From NCBI GenBank assembly GCA_902806435.1, contig CADCWO010000001.1:62001-126000 (forward strand): a DNA stretch of 64,000 nucleotides. Direction: 5' to 3'. Below are positions 56,456 to 64,000 of the stretch, piece by piece. The DNA is from an uncultured Synechococcales cyanobacterium. Its GTDB lineage: Bacteria > Cyanobacteriota > Cyanobacteriia > Thermosynechococcales > Thermosynechococcaceae. Position numbers and translations under genes: made by a program. Position 1 is the first letter of the stretch. The number at the start of each line of letters is the position of its first letter. The notes under the pieces were generated by a model. That model ran no database searches. It worked only from the letters and a program-made list of their open reading frames with translations, and had not been told where the DNA came from.

Positions 56456-56984
56456 GTATAAGTCTCAAGGCTTCACCCAAACGTGTAGATTAAGCTTATT
56501 TTTAATTTCTACCAGCTCAGCGGGATGTCACATTGAGGGTATCAGTAGCTGAGGCAGGAGGTAGCAAGACAACTACACGGGGGACTGACGGAGTGTATAT
56601 CTCACCTGGGGCTCTCCTTGGTATGTCAACAAGTACTAGCACCAGAGGCAGGCATAATCGCACTACGGAACCTGAATCTCGCTAGGGTCAGACTGAGGTT
56701 GTAAAAAGCGATTTTGTTTGATGAACATGAAAGTAGCTGCGAGGGAGGAAACCCAGGTTCTTGTTTTGGAGAGTGGATGTAAAACCTTAAACACCAGTGC
56801 TTTCTCAAACTAACCCCCACCCAAAAACTAGGCTTAGGGGAAGAGACCCATAAACGAAAAAACTACTTACCAAAGTAAATAGCTTTTCAAAGGTTTCCCT
56901 AAGCTACTCATTGTTGACACTCAAGACTGGTGACTAACAGATTCTTGACTGAACTATCAATCTTAAGGTCTCTGTTAGCAAACT
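56456..56984. other. Spacer between the phosphatase and rpmA
   Basis: About 530 bp between two genes that end toward each other. Only short frames without ribosome sites are present, and no T-rich terminator hairpin is obvious. I see nothing else in it. Confidence 0.4.
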
Positions 56985-57251
56985 CTAGGCTTCAGCAGCA
57001 ACCGGGTACACACTGATTTTTTTACGGCTTTTACCCTTGCGCTCGAAGGTGACAATGCCATCGATCAACGTAAAAAGGGTATCATCGCTACCGCGACCGA
57101 CGTTGTTTCCAGGATGAACTTTGGTGCCTCGCTGGCGGATCAAGATATTGCCAGCTCTTACCACTTCCCCGCCGTAGCGCTTGACGCCAAGGCGCTGAGC
57201 ATTCGAGTCACGCCCGTTGCGAGTACTACCTGTTCCTTTCTTATGAGCCAT
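56985..57251 (-). CDS. rpmA: 50S ribosomal protein L27
   Basis: Binds 23S rRNA near the peptidyl-transferase centre. The 88 residues start [20 protein letters not shown], the usual form, with no N-terminal extension to be cleaved (unlike Firmicutes), and contain [18 protein letters not shown]. The gene follows rplU on the same strand by about 70 bp, the standard rplU-rpmA order. Confidence 0.98.
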   Translation of the reverse strand: MAHKKGTGSTRNGRDSNAQRLGVKRYGGEVVRAGNILIRQRGTKVHPGNNVGRGSDDTLFTLIDGIVTFERKGKSRKKISVYPVAAEA

Positions 57252-57323
57252 AATTTCCTCTGCTAGGTTGCAAGATTTTTGATGGTAGATAACTGCTCAG
57301 CTCCAGGAGCTAAGTCAAGATCT

Positions 57324-57722
57324 TTATTCAGGATCCTGATCCACAAATGCGGAAGCTGCGACTGGTGCCTCCGAATCGGCTTTCTCTACAGCGCTAAGAA
57401 CAGCACCGTTTAAGCTAATGGAATTAACCATCAATCGAGTTAATTCTTGGCGATGCCCCTGCTTTTTACGGGTCTTTTTCTTTGGTTGCATCTTGTAAAC
57501 AATAATTTTGCGACCTCGTAGATGCCGCATCACTGTTACTTCAACAGTAGCTCCCTCAACCAAAGGCTGGCCAATCGAGACATCACCATCGTTTTGCAAG
57601 AACAAAACTTTTTCGAGCGCAAAGTCTTGCTCAGGCTCTATAGGGAGTCGCTCAACATCATAAAAGCGACCGGGTTCAACCCGAATTTGTTTACCACCGG
57701 TCTCGATAATTGCGTAAGTCAT
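57324..57722 (-). CDS. rplU: 50S ribosomal protein L21
   Basis: Binds 23S rRNA domain II and L20. From ATG 57722 the protein has 132 residues: [62 protein letters not shown]. The open frame runs to 57758, but the extra 12 residues are not L21-like. The C-terminus has a variable 25-residue acidic tail, common in cyanobacteria. Upstream, rsfS is 137 bp away on the same strand. Confidence 0.97.
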   Translation of the reverse strand: MTYAIIETGGKQIRVEPGRFYDVERLPIEPEQDFALEKVLFLQNDGDVSIGQPLVEGATVEVTVMRHLRGRKIIVYKMQPKKKTRKKQGHRQELTRLMVNSISLNGAVLSAVEKADSEAPVAASAFVDQDPE

Positions 57723-57859
57723 AGGATTATGTGGGCCGTACAGGTAGCTAGCTTTCAAGCTTTGAACAACCAGCCTTTCTATTTACCTGATCCGAGCATG
57801 AAGGTCGATTACCAGTCTACCAGTATCATCACTTATCAAGCTGCTGTCAAGGAAGCTAG

Positions 57860-58288
57860 TTACTCGATCGCCCTAGGCGTTGAAAAATGAATCCGCTCCG
57901 CATGGGCCCAGAATGCCTCAAGGTCGTAATACTCTCGCTCTTGGGGCATCAAGACGTGCACAATCACTTCTCCGTAGTCTAGAACAGTCCAGCTACTTTC
58001 CGATTGACCTTCTTTACGCAACGGATGACGCTGCCACTGCTGCTCAACGGCGTCTTCAACCGATTGCGCGATCGCCCGCACCTGCGCTTTGGAAAATCCA
58101 GTCGCAATCACAAAATAGTCGGCTAGGGAGGATACTTCTGCCACCTTAAGGACAACAATATCGCCTCCCTTACGGTCATCAGCAGTTTGGGCAATCGTCA
58201 ACGCAAGTTGACTACTGGTGTCCGGTTCAGCTACACGGATTGAATTATTAGGATTGAAAGTTGAGGAAGAAGAAAAGTTAGGATTCAA
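57860..58288 (-). CDS. rsfS: Ribosomal silencing factor RsfS (iojap/YbeB)
   Basis: Binds L14 and blocks subunit joining during slow growth. The 142 residues have the DUF143 core: IAQTADDRKGGDIVVLKV, SLADYFVIATGFSKAQVRAIA, DYGEVIVHVLMPQEREYYDLE. The first 30 residues are an extra Ser/Asn-rich segment. It follows yqeK by 65 bp on the same strand, a common pairing. Confidence 0.96.
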   Translation of the reverse strand: MNPNFSSSSTFNPNNSIRVAEPDTSSQLALTIAQTADDRKGGDIVVLKVAEVSSLADYFVIATGFSKAQVRAIAQSVEDAVEQQWQRHPLRKEGQSESSWTVLDYGEVIVHVLMPQEREYYDLEAFWAHAERIHFSTPRAIE

Positions 58289-58353
58289 GGGCGGTATTTT
58301 ATAAGGAACAACTTAAAAACGATTCATTCAAGAACGGTAAGCTTTAAATCTAG

Positions 58354-59007
58354 CTAGTGGGCAGCTGCAACTTGCGGTTTTTGAGAAGATTGAGCGGGCG
58401 ACATTTGAAGTGCCCAGTTGCGGGTTAGCACCATGCGAGGGTGCATGAGAGCGCCCGTTGCCAGCAGGTGACTGAGGGTGCGATCGCAAGTCATCCAGAC
58501 TGCTTGATACAGATTTAGCACACAAATTTTTCGGATAGCTTCTAGCTGAGGGTGATTACCGCGTCCTGGCTCGACACTATCTGCCAAAAAAACAACACAG
58601 CTAAGTTGATCCATACCTGGTTTGCCTAACGTATGGTTAGCGATCGCTTGTAGAATTTCGGGATCTGTCACCCCAAACTCTTCGGCAGCAATAATTGCAC
58701 TGATATCGGCATGAAGAAGGTGAGGGTTAGCCAGATCTACAGCCGTGAGTTCCAGCTTGGCAGCTTCTGCCATCTCTAATAGGCGAGTCGGCAGAAAGTA
58801 CTTAGCTAGATCATGTAACAAACCCGCCGTCGCAGCTTTATGAACATCTAGATGGTGCTGTTGGGCAAGTTGCATCGCCATTTTCTCAACTCGCAGAATA
58901 TGTTGAGTTCGTGACTGTGGAACATTTTCAGCTAACCAGTTCAAGACCTGTTCGCGTTGGTATTCAGCACTACTTAGAGGTTTTGGTGGAAAGGAGTTAT
59001 AGGCCAC
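58354..59007 (-). CDS. yqeK: HD-domain bis(5'-nucleosyl)-tetraphosphatase YqeK
   Basis: A metal-dependent hydrolase that cleaves Ap4A symmetrically to ADP, in the YqeK family. It has 217 residues: HILRVEKMAMQLA with the first His, AGLLHDLAKYF with the HD pair, LLHADISAIIAAEEFG and IANHTLGKPGMDQLSCVVFLADSVEPGR. The start is GTG 59007. The pairing with rsfS is conserved in many bacteria. It is divergent from the SpkB-like kinase gene by about 200 bp. Confidence 0.95.
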   Translation of the reverse strand: MAYNSFPPKPLSSAEYQREQVLNWLAENVPQSRTQHILRVEKMAMQLAQQHHLDVHKAATAGLLHDLAKYFLPTRLLEMAEAAKLELTAVDLANPHLLHADISAIIAAEEFGVTDPEILQAIANHTLGKPGMDQLSCVVFLADSVEPGRGNHPQLEAIRKICVLNLYQAVWMTCDRTLSHLLATGALMHPRMVLTRNWALQMSPAQSSQKPQVAAAH

Positions 59008-59205
59008 GCTGGATCAACTTTCTCAGGGCTTGGGAGGGTACTACCTATATTCTAAATAAACCTGAAGACTGTTTTACACAAATTGCAACCCACTACTTTG
59101 ATGTTGAAGTAGCCATTTCTATATTTTTGAACGGTAGAGCAAATCTCAGCCAAGTTGGGAAAAATAACCTAGCGCTGAACAACTTAGACGTTGAGAGATA
59201 CGTGA

Positions 59206-60783
59206 ATGAGCTACTGCTTAAACCCGGCTTGTCCAAATCCCAGTAACCCAACTCACGCTGAGTTATGTCAGACTTTATGTCAGACTTGTTGTTCAAAACT
59301 ATTACTGCGCGGTCGCTACCGCTCAACCAAAACATTAGGCAGAGGAGGCTTTGGGGCCACTTTTCTAGCTACGGATGAAGCTCTCCCGGGACGGCCAACC
59401 TGTGTGATCAAGCAACTACGGCCAGCAGCAAGTGCGCCCCATATATTGAAAATGGCGCGAGAACTATTTGAGCGTGAGGCGACCATCCTGGGCAAGATTG
59501 GCAACCATCCCCAGATTCCACGCCTGCTTGACTACTTTGAACTTAACCAGGAGTTTTATCTCGTCCAGGAACACGTCAATGGATTGACTCTCCAGCAGGA
59601 GGTTAGGCGCTCCGGTGCTTTAGATGAGGCAGGAGTGAGGATGGTGCTGGGTGAGGTGTTGCCGATTCTCGACTATATTCACGCCCAGGAAGTGATTCAT
59701 CGAGATATCAAACCGGCCAATCTAATCCGGCGGAGCTTTGACAACAAGTTTGTATTGATTGACTTTGGCGCGGTTAAAGATCAAGTTAGCCAAAGCGTCG
59801 TTGCCAATTCCACTGATGACAGCCCATTTACTACTTTTGCTGTAGGCACTCCCGGCTACGCTCCTCCAGAGCAGATGGCGATGCGACCTGTCTACGCTAG
59901 TGATATTTATGCCTTGGGAATTACCTGTGTTTATTTGTTAACCGGGAAATCTCCTAAAGATTTAGGCTATGACTCAGAGACGGGTGATTTACGTTGGCAA
60001 AGCCGGGTCAACATCAGCGATCGCTTTGCTAATCTGCTCAAAAAAATGCTTGAGGTTTCCTTACGCCAACGCTACCAGAGTGTAAAGGATATCCTACGAG
60101 TATTAGACCTAGAACCTCATCTGGGTAGCCTGTCTCAAGGGATGGTAACTCACCCCAGAGCTAGAACAGGTCATACCGCAGACCAACCCACTTCAACCGG
60201 AGCTAATTCACCTGCAGCCCGGGCTGCCATAGCAGTCCGGGCCCAGCAAGCCAAACAAGAAGCCTCTAACGGCTTGCAAACTCGCAGCCTACGTAGAACG
60301 CCAGGTTCAGTAGGAGATGCACCCAGTACTCACTTAACTTCAGCGACCAAGGCTAAACTCAGTGCCAATGGCCTTCAAACTGCCTATAGCAAGGGTAGAC
60401 GTGATTTCACCCTGCAAGACCTCAGTTCGCTCAAACTGCGAAAGATTAATCTGCCAGATGCCATTTTTCACCAAGCAAACTTGCAGAAAACTGACTTGCA
60501 CGCCGCCAATCTATTTAATGTCAACTTTGGCCGTGCTAACTTAGCTGGGTCAAGTTTACGAGATGCAAACCTAAGCAAAGCGTATTTGAGCTACGCCGAT
60601 CTAGAAGGAGCGGATCTGCGAGGGGCAGACTTAAGCCATGCCTACTTGAACAACGCCAACCTCCGGGGCACAAATCTTTGTGGTGCTACTTTGACGGGGG
60701 CCACCATATCAGCGGAACAACTGGCAATGGCACGTACCAATTGGGCTACCGTTTTACCAAGTGGCAAGAAAGGTTGGTGGTAG
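59206..60783 (+). CDS. SpkB-like serine/threonine kinase with pentapeptide repeats
   Basis: A 525-residue cytoplasmic kinase with the cyanobacterial SpkB layout. The N-terminus has a Cys-rich, zinc-binding-like motif (CLNPACPNPSN, then CQTLCQTCC). The kinase domain (about 34-300) has LGRGGFGATFLA, the ATP-site Lys in CVIKQL, HRDIKPANLI, LIDFGAVKD and YAPPEQ. A linker of about 100 residues follows. Residues about 405-500 form A(N/D)LxX pentapeptide repeats. In Synechocystis, SpkB is linked to oxidative stress signalling; orthology here is inferred from architecture. The GGDEF gene starts 110 bp downstream. Confidence 0.93.
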   Translation: MSYCLNPACPNPSNPTHAELCQTLCQTCCSKLLLRGRYRSTKTLGRGGFGATFLATDEALPGRPTCVIKQLRPAASAPHILKMARELFEREATILGKIGNHPQIPRLLDYFELNQEFYLVQEHVNGLTLQQEVRRSGALDEAGVRMVLGEVLPILDYIHAQEVIHRDIKPANLIRRSFDNKFVLIDFGAVKDQVSQSVVANSTDDSPFTTFAVGTPGYAPPEQMAMRPVYASDIYALGITCVYLLTGKSPKDLGYDSETGDLRWQSRVNISDRFANLLKKMLEVSLRQRYQSVKDILRVLDLEPHLGSLSQGMVTHPRARTGHTADQPTSTGANSPAARAAIAVRAQQAKQEASNGLQTRSLRRTPGSVGDAPSTHLTSATKAKLSANGLQTAYSKGRRDFTLQDLSSLKLRKINLPDAIFHQANLQKTDLHAANLFNVNFGRANLAGSSLRDANLSKAYLSYADLEGADLRGADLSHAYLNNANLRGTNLCGATLTGATISAEQLAMARTNWATVLPSGKKGWW

Positions 60784-60893
60784 CCAATAGTAGAATTTCT
60801 GCTGAGGGCAGCCAACACCCCGCCCATAGGGCGATAGCATATAAAGACAAGTCTTTAGGCAGAAGGGGGGTTATCCAAACCTACAGTCTTAAG

Positions 60894-61805
60894 ATGAGTC
60901 GTACATTGGCTGATGAATTGTGGTTTTATCGATGGTTCAGCCACTTAGGTTGGCCACGTTCCTATCTAGGAAAAATCTTTCTGCTTGGTTTTTTAGCCAC
61001 TCATCTCCCCTTACTTTCGCTAGTCGGCTACTTCGTCTTTGGCCCGGCGAATATCTCCAAGCCAACTGTTTTTTGGCTGGTTTTACTCGCTACCCTGGCG
61101 GATACCACTTTTTTTCTTTGGGCTTTGCAACAGCTTTTTAAGCCACTCAGGCTGGCAATGCGGGCTTTAAGCGTTTACCTAAATGAAGGTCAAACGTTAC
61201 AGTTGCCAACCCATTTTCAAGATGAAGCTGGTTTGTTGCTTGGAAACGTTGCTTATGCTGTTCAGAGGTTTGAGCAGCGTCGGGTAGCCCTTGAGCAACT
61301 TGCTTCAGAAGATTTTCTCACGGGGCTACTGAACCGGCGAGCTGCCGATGATCGCCTCCAGCAGAGCTTGAGGCTAGCCACCCGGGATGGACTGTCTCTC
61401 GGGGTTGCGATGCTGGATGTTGACCAGTTCAAGCAAATCAATGATCATTTTGGTCATGGCGTTGGTGATCAGGTGCTGGTCACCCTTAGTTGGCATCTTA
61501 AGCAGCTGTTGCGAGGGAGTGATTGGGCAGCCCGTTGGGGTGGCGAGGAGTTTCTAATCGTGCTGTTCTCTCGGCCAGCAGGGGTAGAAACTGCTTTAGA
61601 AAGAGTTCGTACAAGTTTAGCGAGACTAACGGTAGTTACAGATAGTACAGAAGTCAAGTTCACCGTGAGCATTGGCTACACCATGGCCCAGCCAAACGAT
61701 CAGCCTCAATCCTGCATAGAGAGAGCTGACAAGGCGCTGTATGAAGCGAAGCAATCAGGACGTAACTGCCTCAAGTCGCATCAGGTAGAGGTGTTCGATG
61801 GCTAG
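60894..61805 (+). CDS. Membrane-bound diguanylate cyclase
   Basis: Makes c-di-GMP. From ATG 60894 (the open frame runs back to 60678 through the kinase tail, an artefact) it has 303 residues. Two hydrophobic segments (about 24-48 and 55-80) are followed by a short HAMP-like or coiled segment and a GGDEF domain with DFLTGLLNRRAADDRL, DVDQFKQINDHFGHGVGDQVL, and the active site RWGGEEF. An RGSD lies five residues before GGEEF, so the RxxD inhibitory site is intact. No sensor domain outside the membrane is large enough to name. It is downstream of the SpkB-like kinase, likely the same transcript. Confidence 0.94.
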   Translation: MSRTLADELWFYRWFSHLGWPRSYLGKIFLLGFLATHLPLLSLVGYFVFGPANISKPTVFWLVLLATLADTTFFLWALQQLFKPLRLAMRALSVYLNEGQTLQLPTHFQDEAGLLLGNVAYAVQRFEQRRVALEQLASEDFLTGLLNRRAADDRLQQSLRLATRDGLSLGVAMLDVDQFKQINDHFGHGVGDQVLVTLSWHLKQLLRGSDWAARWGGEEFLIVLFSRPAGVETALERVRTSLARLTVVTDSTEVKFTVSIGYTMAQPNDQPQSCIERADKALYEAKQSGRNCLKSHQVEVFDG

Positions 61806-61826
61806 ATTAGCATCAAGCCAACTGAA

Positions 61827-63086
61827 TTAAATCACTGGTGCTACCTGTAAAACTTGGACTAGTGATCCTGAGCGCACTAGCGGTTGCTCGACGGTTAAAA
61901 TGGCAAGGCCATTGGTTTGGCCTAGATTGATTAAATTACCAGAGCTGTGGCTACCTTGAGCTAGGTCAAATTCGTGGGTACCTGCCGCTAGGTGCAGTTG
62001 GCCCCAGAAATAGGTTTCCCGTTGGCCGTCAGCCTGGAGATCTTGACGCGATCGCGCTGTAACAAATTGAGGTCCCCAAGCCCGGGACAAACCAGAGAGC
62101 TTTCTCAGGGCAGGTTGAACAAACCGCCAGAAGCTGACCAAGGCAGAAACCGGATTTCCCGGCAACCCGAAATATAGCGGAGAGTGGCCATTCCCGGCAG
62201 GTGGAAATGTTGCTACCGTCAACGGCTTACCCGGTTTAACCGCCACAGCACGAATATGAATCTCTGCACCTAAGTCATCTAACATCTGGTCTACGTAATC
62301 GTAGTCCCCAACCGAAACGCCACCAGAGGAAAGCACTACATCTGCCTTTGCTACCGCCTGAGCGATCGCCGCCTTGAGCAACTCTGGTTGATCTGGCACA
62401 ATCCCAATCAGCAGTGGTTCTGCCCCACATTGGCTAACCAAGTGGGCCAAGGCATACTGGTTAGAATCCACAATCTGGCCAGGATTTAAAGTTTGGCCGG
62501 GGGCAACGAGTTCATTCCCCGTGGAGAAAATGGCTACAACAGGCCGCCGAAAAACAGGTACCTGGGTAGATTGAATGGTTGCCAGTATCGCCAATTCGGG
62601 GGCATTGAGCATAGTTCCTGGCTGTAATACTGGCGTACCTGCTTGGTAGAAAGCGGCTTGATGGCGGACATAGGCACGAGGCTCTGGCGCGACTAGCACT
62701 TGAACAGTGTTACCTTTGCGCTGGGTTCTTTCTTGGATCACAATCGTGTCAGCGCCGGTTGGCATCACCGCTCCCGTGAAGATCCGCGCCGCCTGCCCCG
62801 TTTGGACTGAGTGTTGTGGTTGATAACCGGCAGGAATTTCTTCAATAATCGCTAACTCAATAGGCTGCTGGGCACTACACGCTTGGACATCCGCAAAGCG
62901 CACGGCATAGCCATCCATAGCGGAATTATCCCAATACGGAAAATCAAGGTTACCGCAAATTTCTGCTGCTAGAATCCGGCCGCCTGCGTCTAATAAGCCT
63001 AGGTGCTCCCACTCAGCCTCTCCCCGCAAAGGTTGGACTAAATCTAGAATCAGTGTTTCTGCCTGCTGTACCGAAAGCATCACCAC
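61827..63086 (-). CDS. moeA: Molybdopterin molybdenumtransferase MoeA
   Basis: Inserts molybdate into adenylylated molybdopterin to make the molybdenum cofactor. The 419 residues include DNSAMDGYAVRF, GAVMPTGADTIVIQE, the MoCF motif IFSTGNEL, SSGGVSVGDYDYVDQML and GLPGNPVSALVSFWRF. The start is GTG 63086 or the ATG two codons later (63080). No other mo* gene is adjacent. It converges with the diguanylate cyclase, with 21 bp between stops. Confidence 0.97.
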   Translation of the reverse strand: MVMLSVQQAETLILDLVQPLRGEAEWEHLGLLDAGGRILAAEICGNLDFPYWDNSAMDGYAVRFADVQACSAQQPIELAIIEEIPAGYQPQHSVQTGQAARIFTGAVMPTGADTIVIQERTQRKGNTVQVLVAPEPRAYVRHQAAFYQAGTPVLQPGTMLNAPELAILATIQSTQVPVFRRPVVAIFSTGNELVAPGQTLNPGQIVDSNQYALAHLVSQCGAEPLLIGIVPDQPELLKAAIAQAVAKADVVLSSGGVSVGDYDYVDQMLDDLGAEIHIRAVAVKPGKPLTVATFPPAGNGHSPLYFGLPGNPVSALVSFWRFVQPALRKLSGLSRAWGPQFVTARSRQDLQADGQRETYFWGQLHLAAGTHEFDLAQGSHSSGNLINLGQTNGLAILTVEQPLVRSGSLVQVLQVAPVI

Positions 63087-63363
63087 GTCCCTAACTGCAA
63101 CATCTTTTGGTAGTCTATGGCGAACTGAGTTTTTGAATGGGAATTCCCCTACTGGAAGAGGGTGACTGCCCCAGGCTTCCGAGCGAAGCAGTTATTGCTA
63201 GGTTGAACTAGTTTCAATCGGCTCAATAGATACTTCTAAATCCTCTCAATTTACAGAAAATCACAAGAAGCAATAAGCTTTAGAAAGGTACAAGCAGGGT
63301 TTGTTTGGTTATTAGCTTTCCAGCGATCGCCTGCTCTGCAAATTGATCAATCTTCATCGGCCT

Positions 63364-63906
63364 ATGTCTTCTCTCTACGTTCAACCGTCTGCTGCGACAC
63401 GGTTACCTAAGGGGGGTATCTGGCAAAGGGGCTTAGCTCTCGGCATTGATTTTATAATTGCTTGGCTGCCAAGTGGAATTTTGGGGGCAGATAGACCTGC
63501 GGTTGCCGGGTTAGTCTTTGTCGTTACTTGGTTTTGTTTGCGTGTTCTGTTAGTTGCCAAGAATCAGGGCCAGAGCTTAGGCCATTGGGCTTTAGATTTG
63601 AAGGTGGTGGATAACAAGTTCGGCAAGTTACCCGACATGACTGCGCTGGCAAAACGGGAAGGGGTTGTGGGGTTAGGTGCCTTGCTGACAATGTTTGCTC
63701 TAGGTAAACTCTGGCGCAACGGGGGAATGGCGTTGTTGATCTTACCGTTGGCAGTGGACTGTGCGATCGCCCTGATAGACCGGGTACACCGGCAAGCCTT
63801 TCACGATCGCTTGGCCCAGACATTAGTAATCTATACTTACCGGGGCTACTCTTTAGACCGAAAGCTTCAGAAGTTATTTGCCCAAGCGCGACGTCGTGTG
63901 AAATAA
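63364..63906 (+). CDS. RDD family membrane protein
   Basis: A membrane protein of about 180 residues from ATG 63364; a TTG at 63343 would add seven. The RDD pattern is clear: an Arg in WQRGLALGIDFIIAWL, then membrane segments and GHWALDLKVVD, ending FHDRLAQTLVI. RDD proteins have been linked to Na+/H+ or osmotic functions, but for most the role is unknown. It lies 40 bp before rpmG on the same strand. Confidence 0.88.
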   Translation: MSSLYVQPSAATRLPKGGIWQRGLALGIDFIIAWLPSGILGADRPAVAGLVFVVTWFCLRVLLVAKNQGQSLGHWALDLKVVDNKFGKLPDMTALAKREGVVGLGALLTMFALGKLWRNGGMALLILPLAVDCAIALIDRVHRQAFHDRLAQTLVIYTYRGYSLDRKLQKLFAQARRRVK

Positions 63907-63945
63907 TGGAGATTCTGTGTCTAATTATTTGACTGGACAAAAGCT

Positions 63946-64000
63946 ATGGCCAAGGGCAAGGGTGTTCGACTCGTAATTACCTTAGAGTGCACGGAGTGCA
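63946..64000 (+). CDS. rpmG: 50S ribosomal protein L33 (3' end outside window)
   Basis: The first 18 codons of L33 (MAKGKGVRLVITLECTEC), with the first zinc-binding Cys pair of the zinc (C+) form visible. The rest, and probably rpsR after it, lie past the window edge. It starts 39 bp after the RDD gene. Confidence 0.92.
   Translation, partial: MAKGKGVRLVITLECTEC

Noticed and set aside
60678-60893. Upstream extension of the diguanylate cyclase frame into the kinase gene
   Set aside because: These 72 codons overlap the pentapeptide repeats of the kinase and have no family sequence; ATG 60894 fits better.
1-64000. tRNA, rRNA, CRISPR and insertion sequences
   Set aside because: Spacers were read for T-loop-like signatures, regular repeats, transposase motifs and terminal inverted repeats; none was found. 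Covariance-model searches were not possible.

Overview
This window is a stretch of a cyanobacterial chromosome. The evidence is an orange carotenoid protein gene whose carotenoid-contact residues are all present, a Tic20-family protein, a SpkB-type kinase with pentapeptide repeats, PurS/PurQ followed by a DUF3288 protein, a cyanobacterial class I aldolase, a bifunctional PutA, and the octamer GCGATCGC (HIP1) at roughly fifty places by eye. Base composition is balanced, starts are often GTG or TTG, and most genes are ordinary chromosomal ones. I saw no insertion sequence, prophage, CRISPR array, rRNA or tRNA gene.

Layout. 1-4.05 kb: two sensor genes that share a near-identical coiled-coil/PAS input but have different outputs (GGDEF-EAL and histidine kinase); the first is cut by the window edge. 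4.2-9.4 kb: purS-purQ-DUF3288, then cinA, a WecA/MraY-type transferase and glyA on the minus strand. 9.6-12.4 kb: a small Cys protein, Tic20, an FAH-family enzyme, rpsF and a coiled-coil protein. 12.5-18.6 kb: envelope genes, namely a broken SH3-M23 peptidase, a PEP-CTERM protein, a secreted beta protein, an SLH lipoprotein and an M42 peptidase. 18.6-26.6 kb: an ABC-2 permease, OCP, a PRC-barrel/DUF2382 protein, an ABC-F ATPase, MsrA, a macro-domain protein and a glycine-zipper-like membrane protein; several have stress roles. 26.8-30.6 kb: a tight operon of aldehyde dehydrogenase, class III aminotransferase and DUF1338 (HglS-like), which reads as an amino-acid degradation unit. 30.7-36.5 kb: an Hsp70-like protein, an RTX protein with an SGNH hydrolase inside it, a GST and dapB. 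37.1-46.3 kb: aldolase, PutA, a GT4 glycosyltransferase overlapping an S66 peptidase, an AT-rich CPBP protease and an LptF/G permease. 46.3-56.5 kb: PcrA/UvrD helicase, an ABCD-type ABC transporter, a 1260-residue membrane hydrolase and a Tat-exported phosphatase behind a likely PHO box. 57-64 kb: rpmA, rplU, rsfS, yqeK, a SpkB-like kinase, a diguanylate cyclase, moeA, an RDD protein and the start of rpmG.

The most interesting items are: the aldehyde dehydrogenase-aminotransferase-DUF1338 operon, a candidate lysine/2-oxoadipate route, whose first gene has no ordinary start codon; the SGNH hydrolase inserted inside an RTX cassette; the M23 gene with two in-frame stops and a lost metal ligand; the OCP gene without an adjacent FRP gene but with paired dyads over its promoter; a three-octamer PHO-box candidate before the phosphatase; and a small frameshifted gene sharing a palindromic Shine-Dalgarno with a divergent ABC-F gene. 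All functional statements come from reading motifs by eye; no database search was possible.
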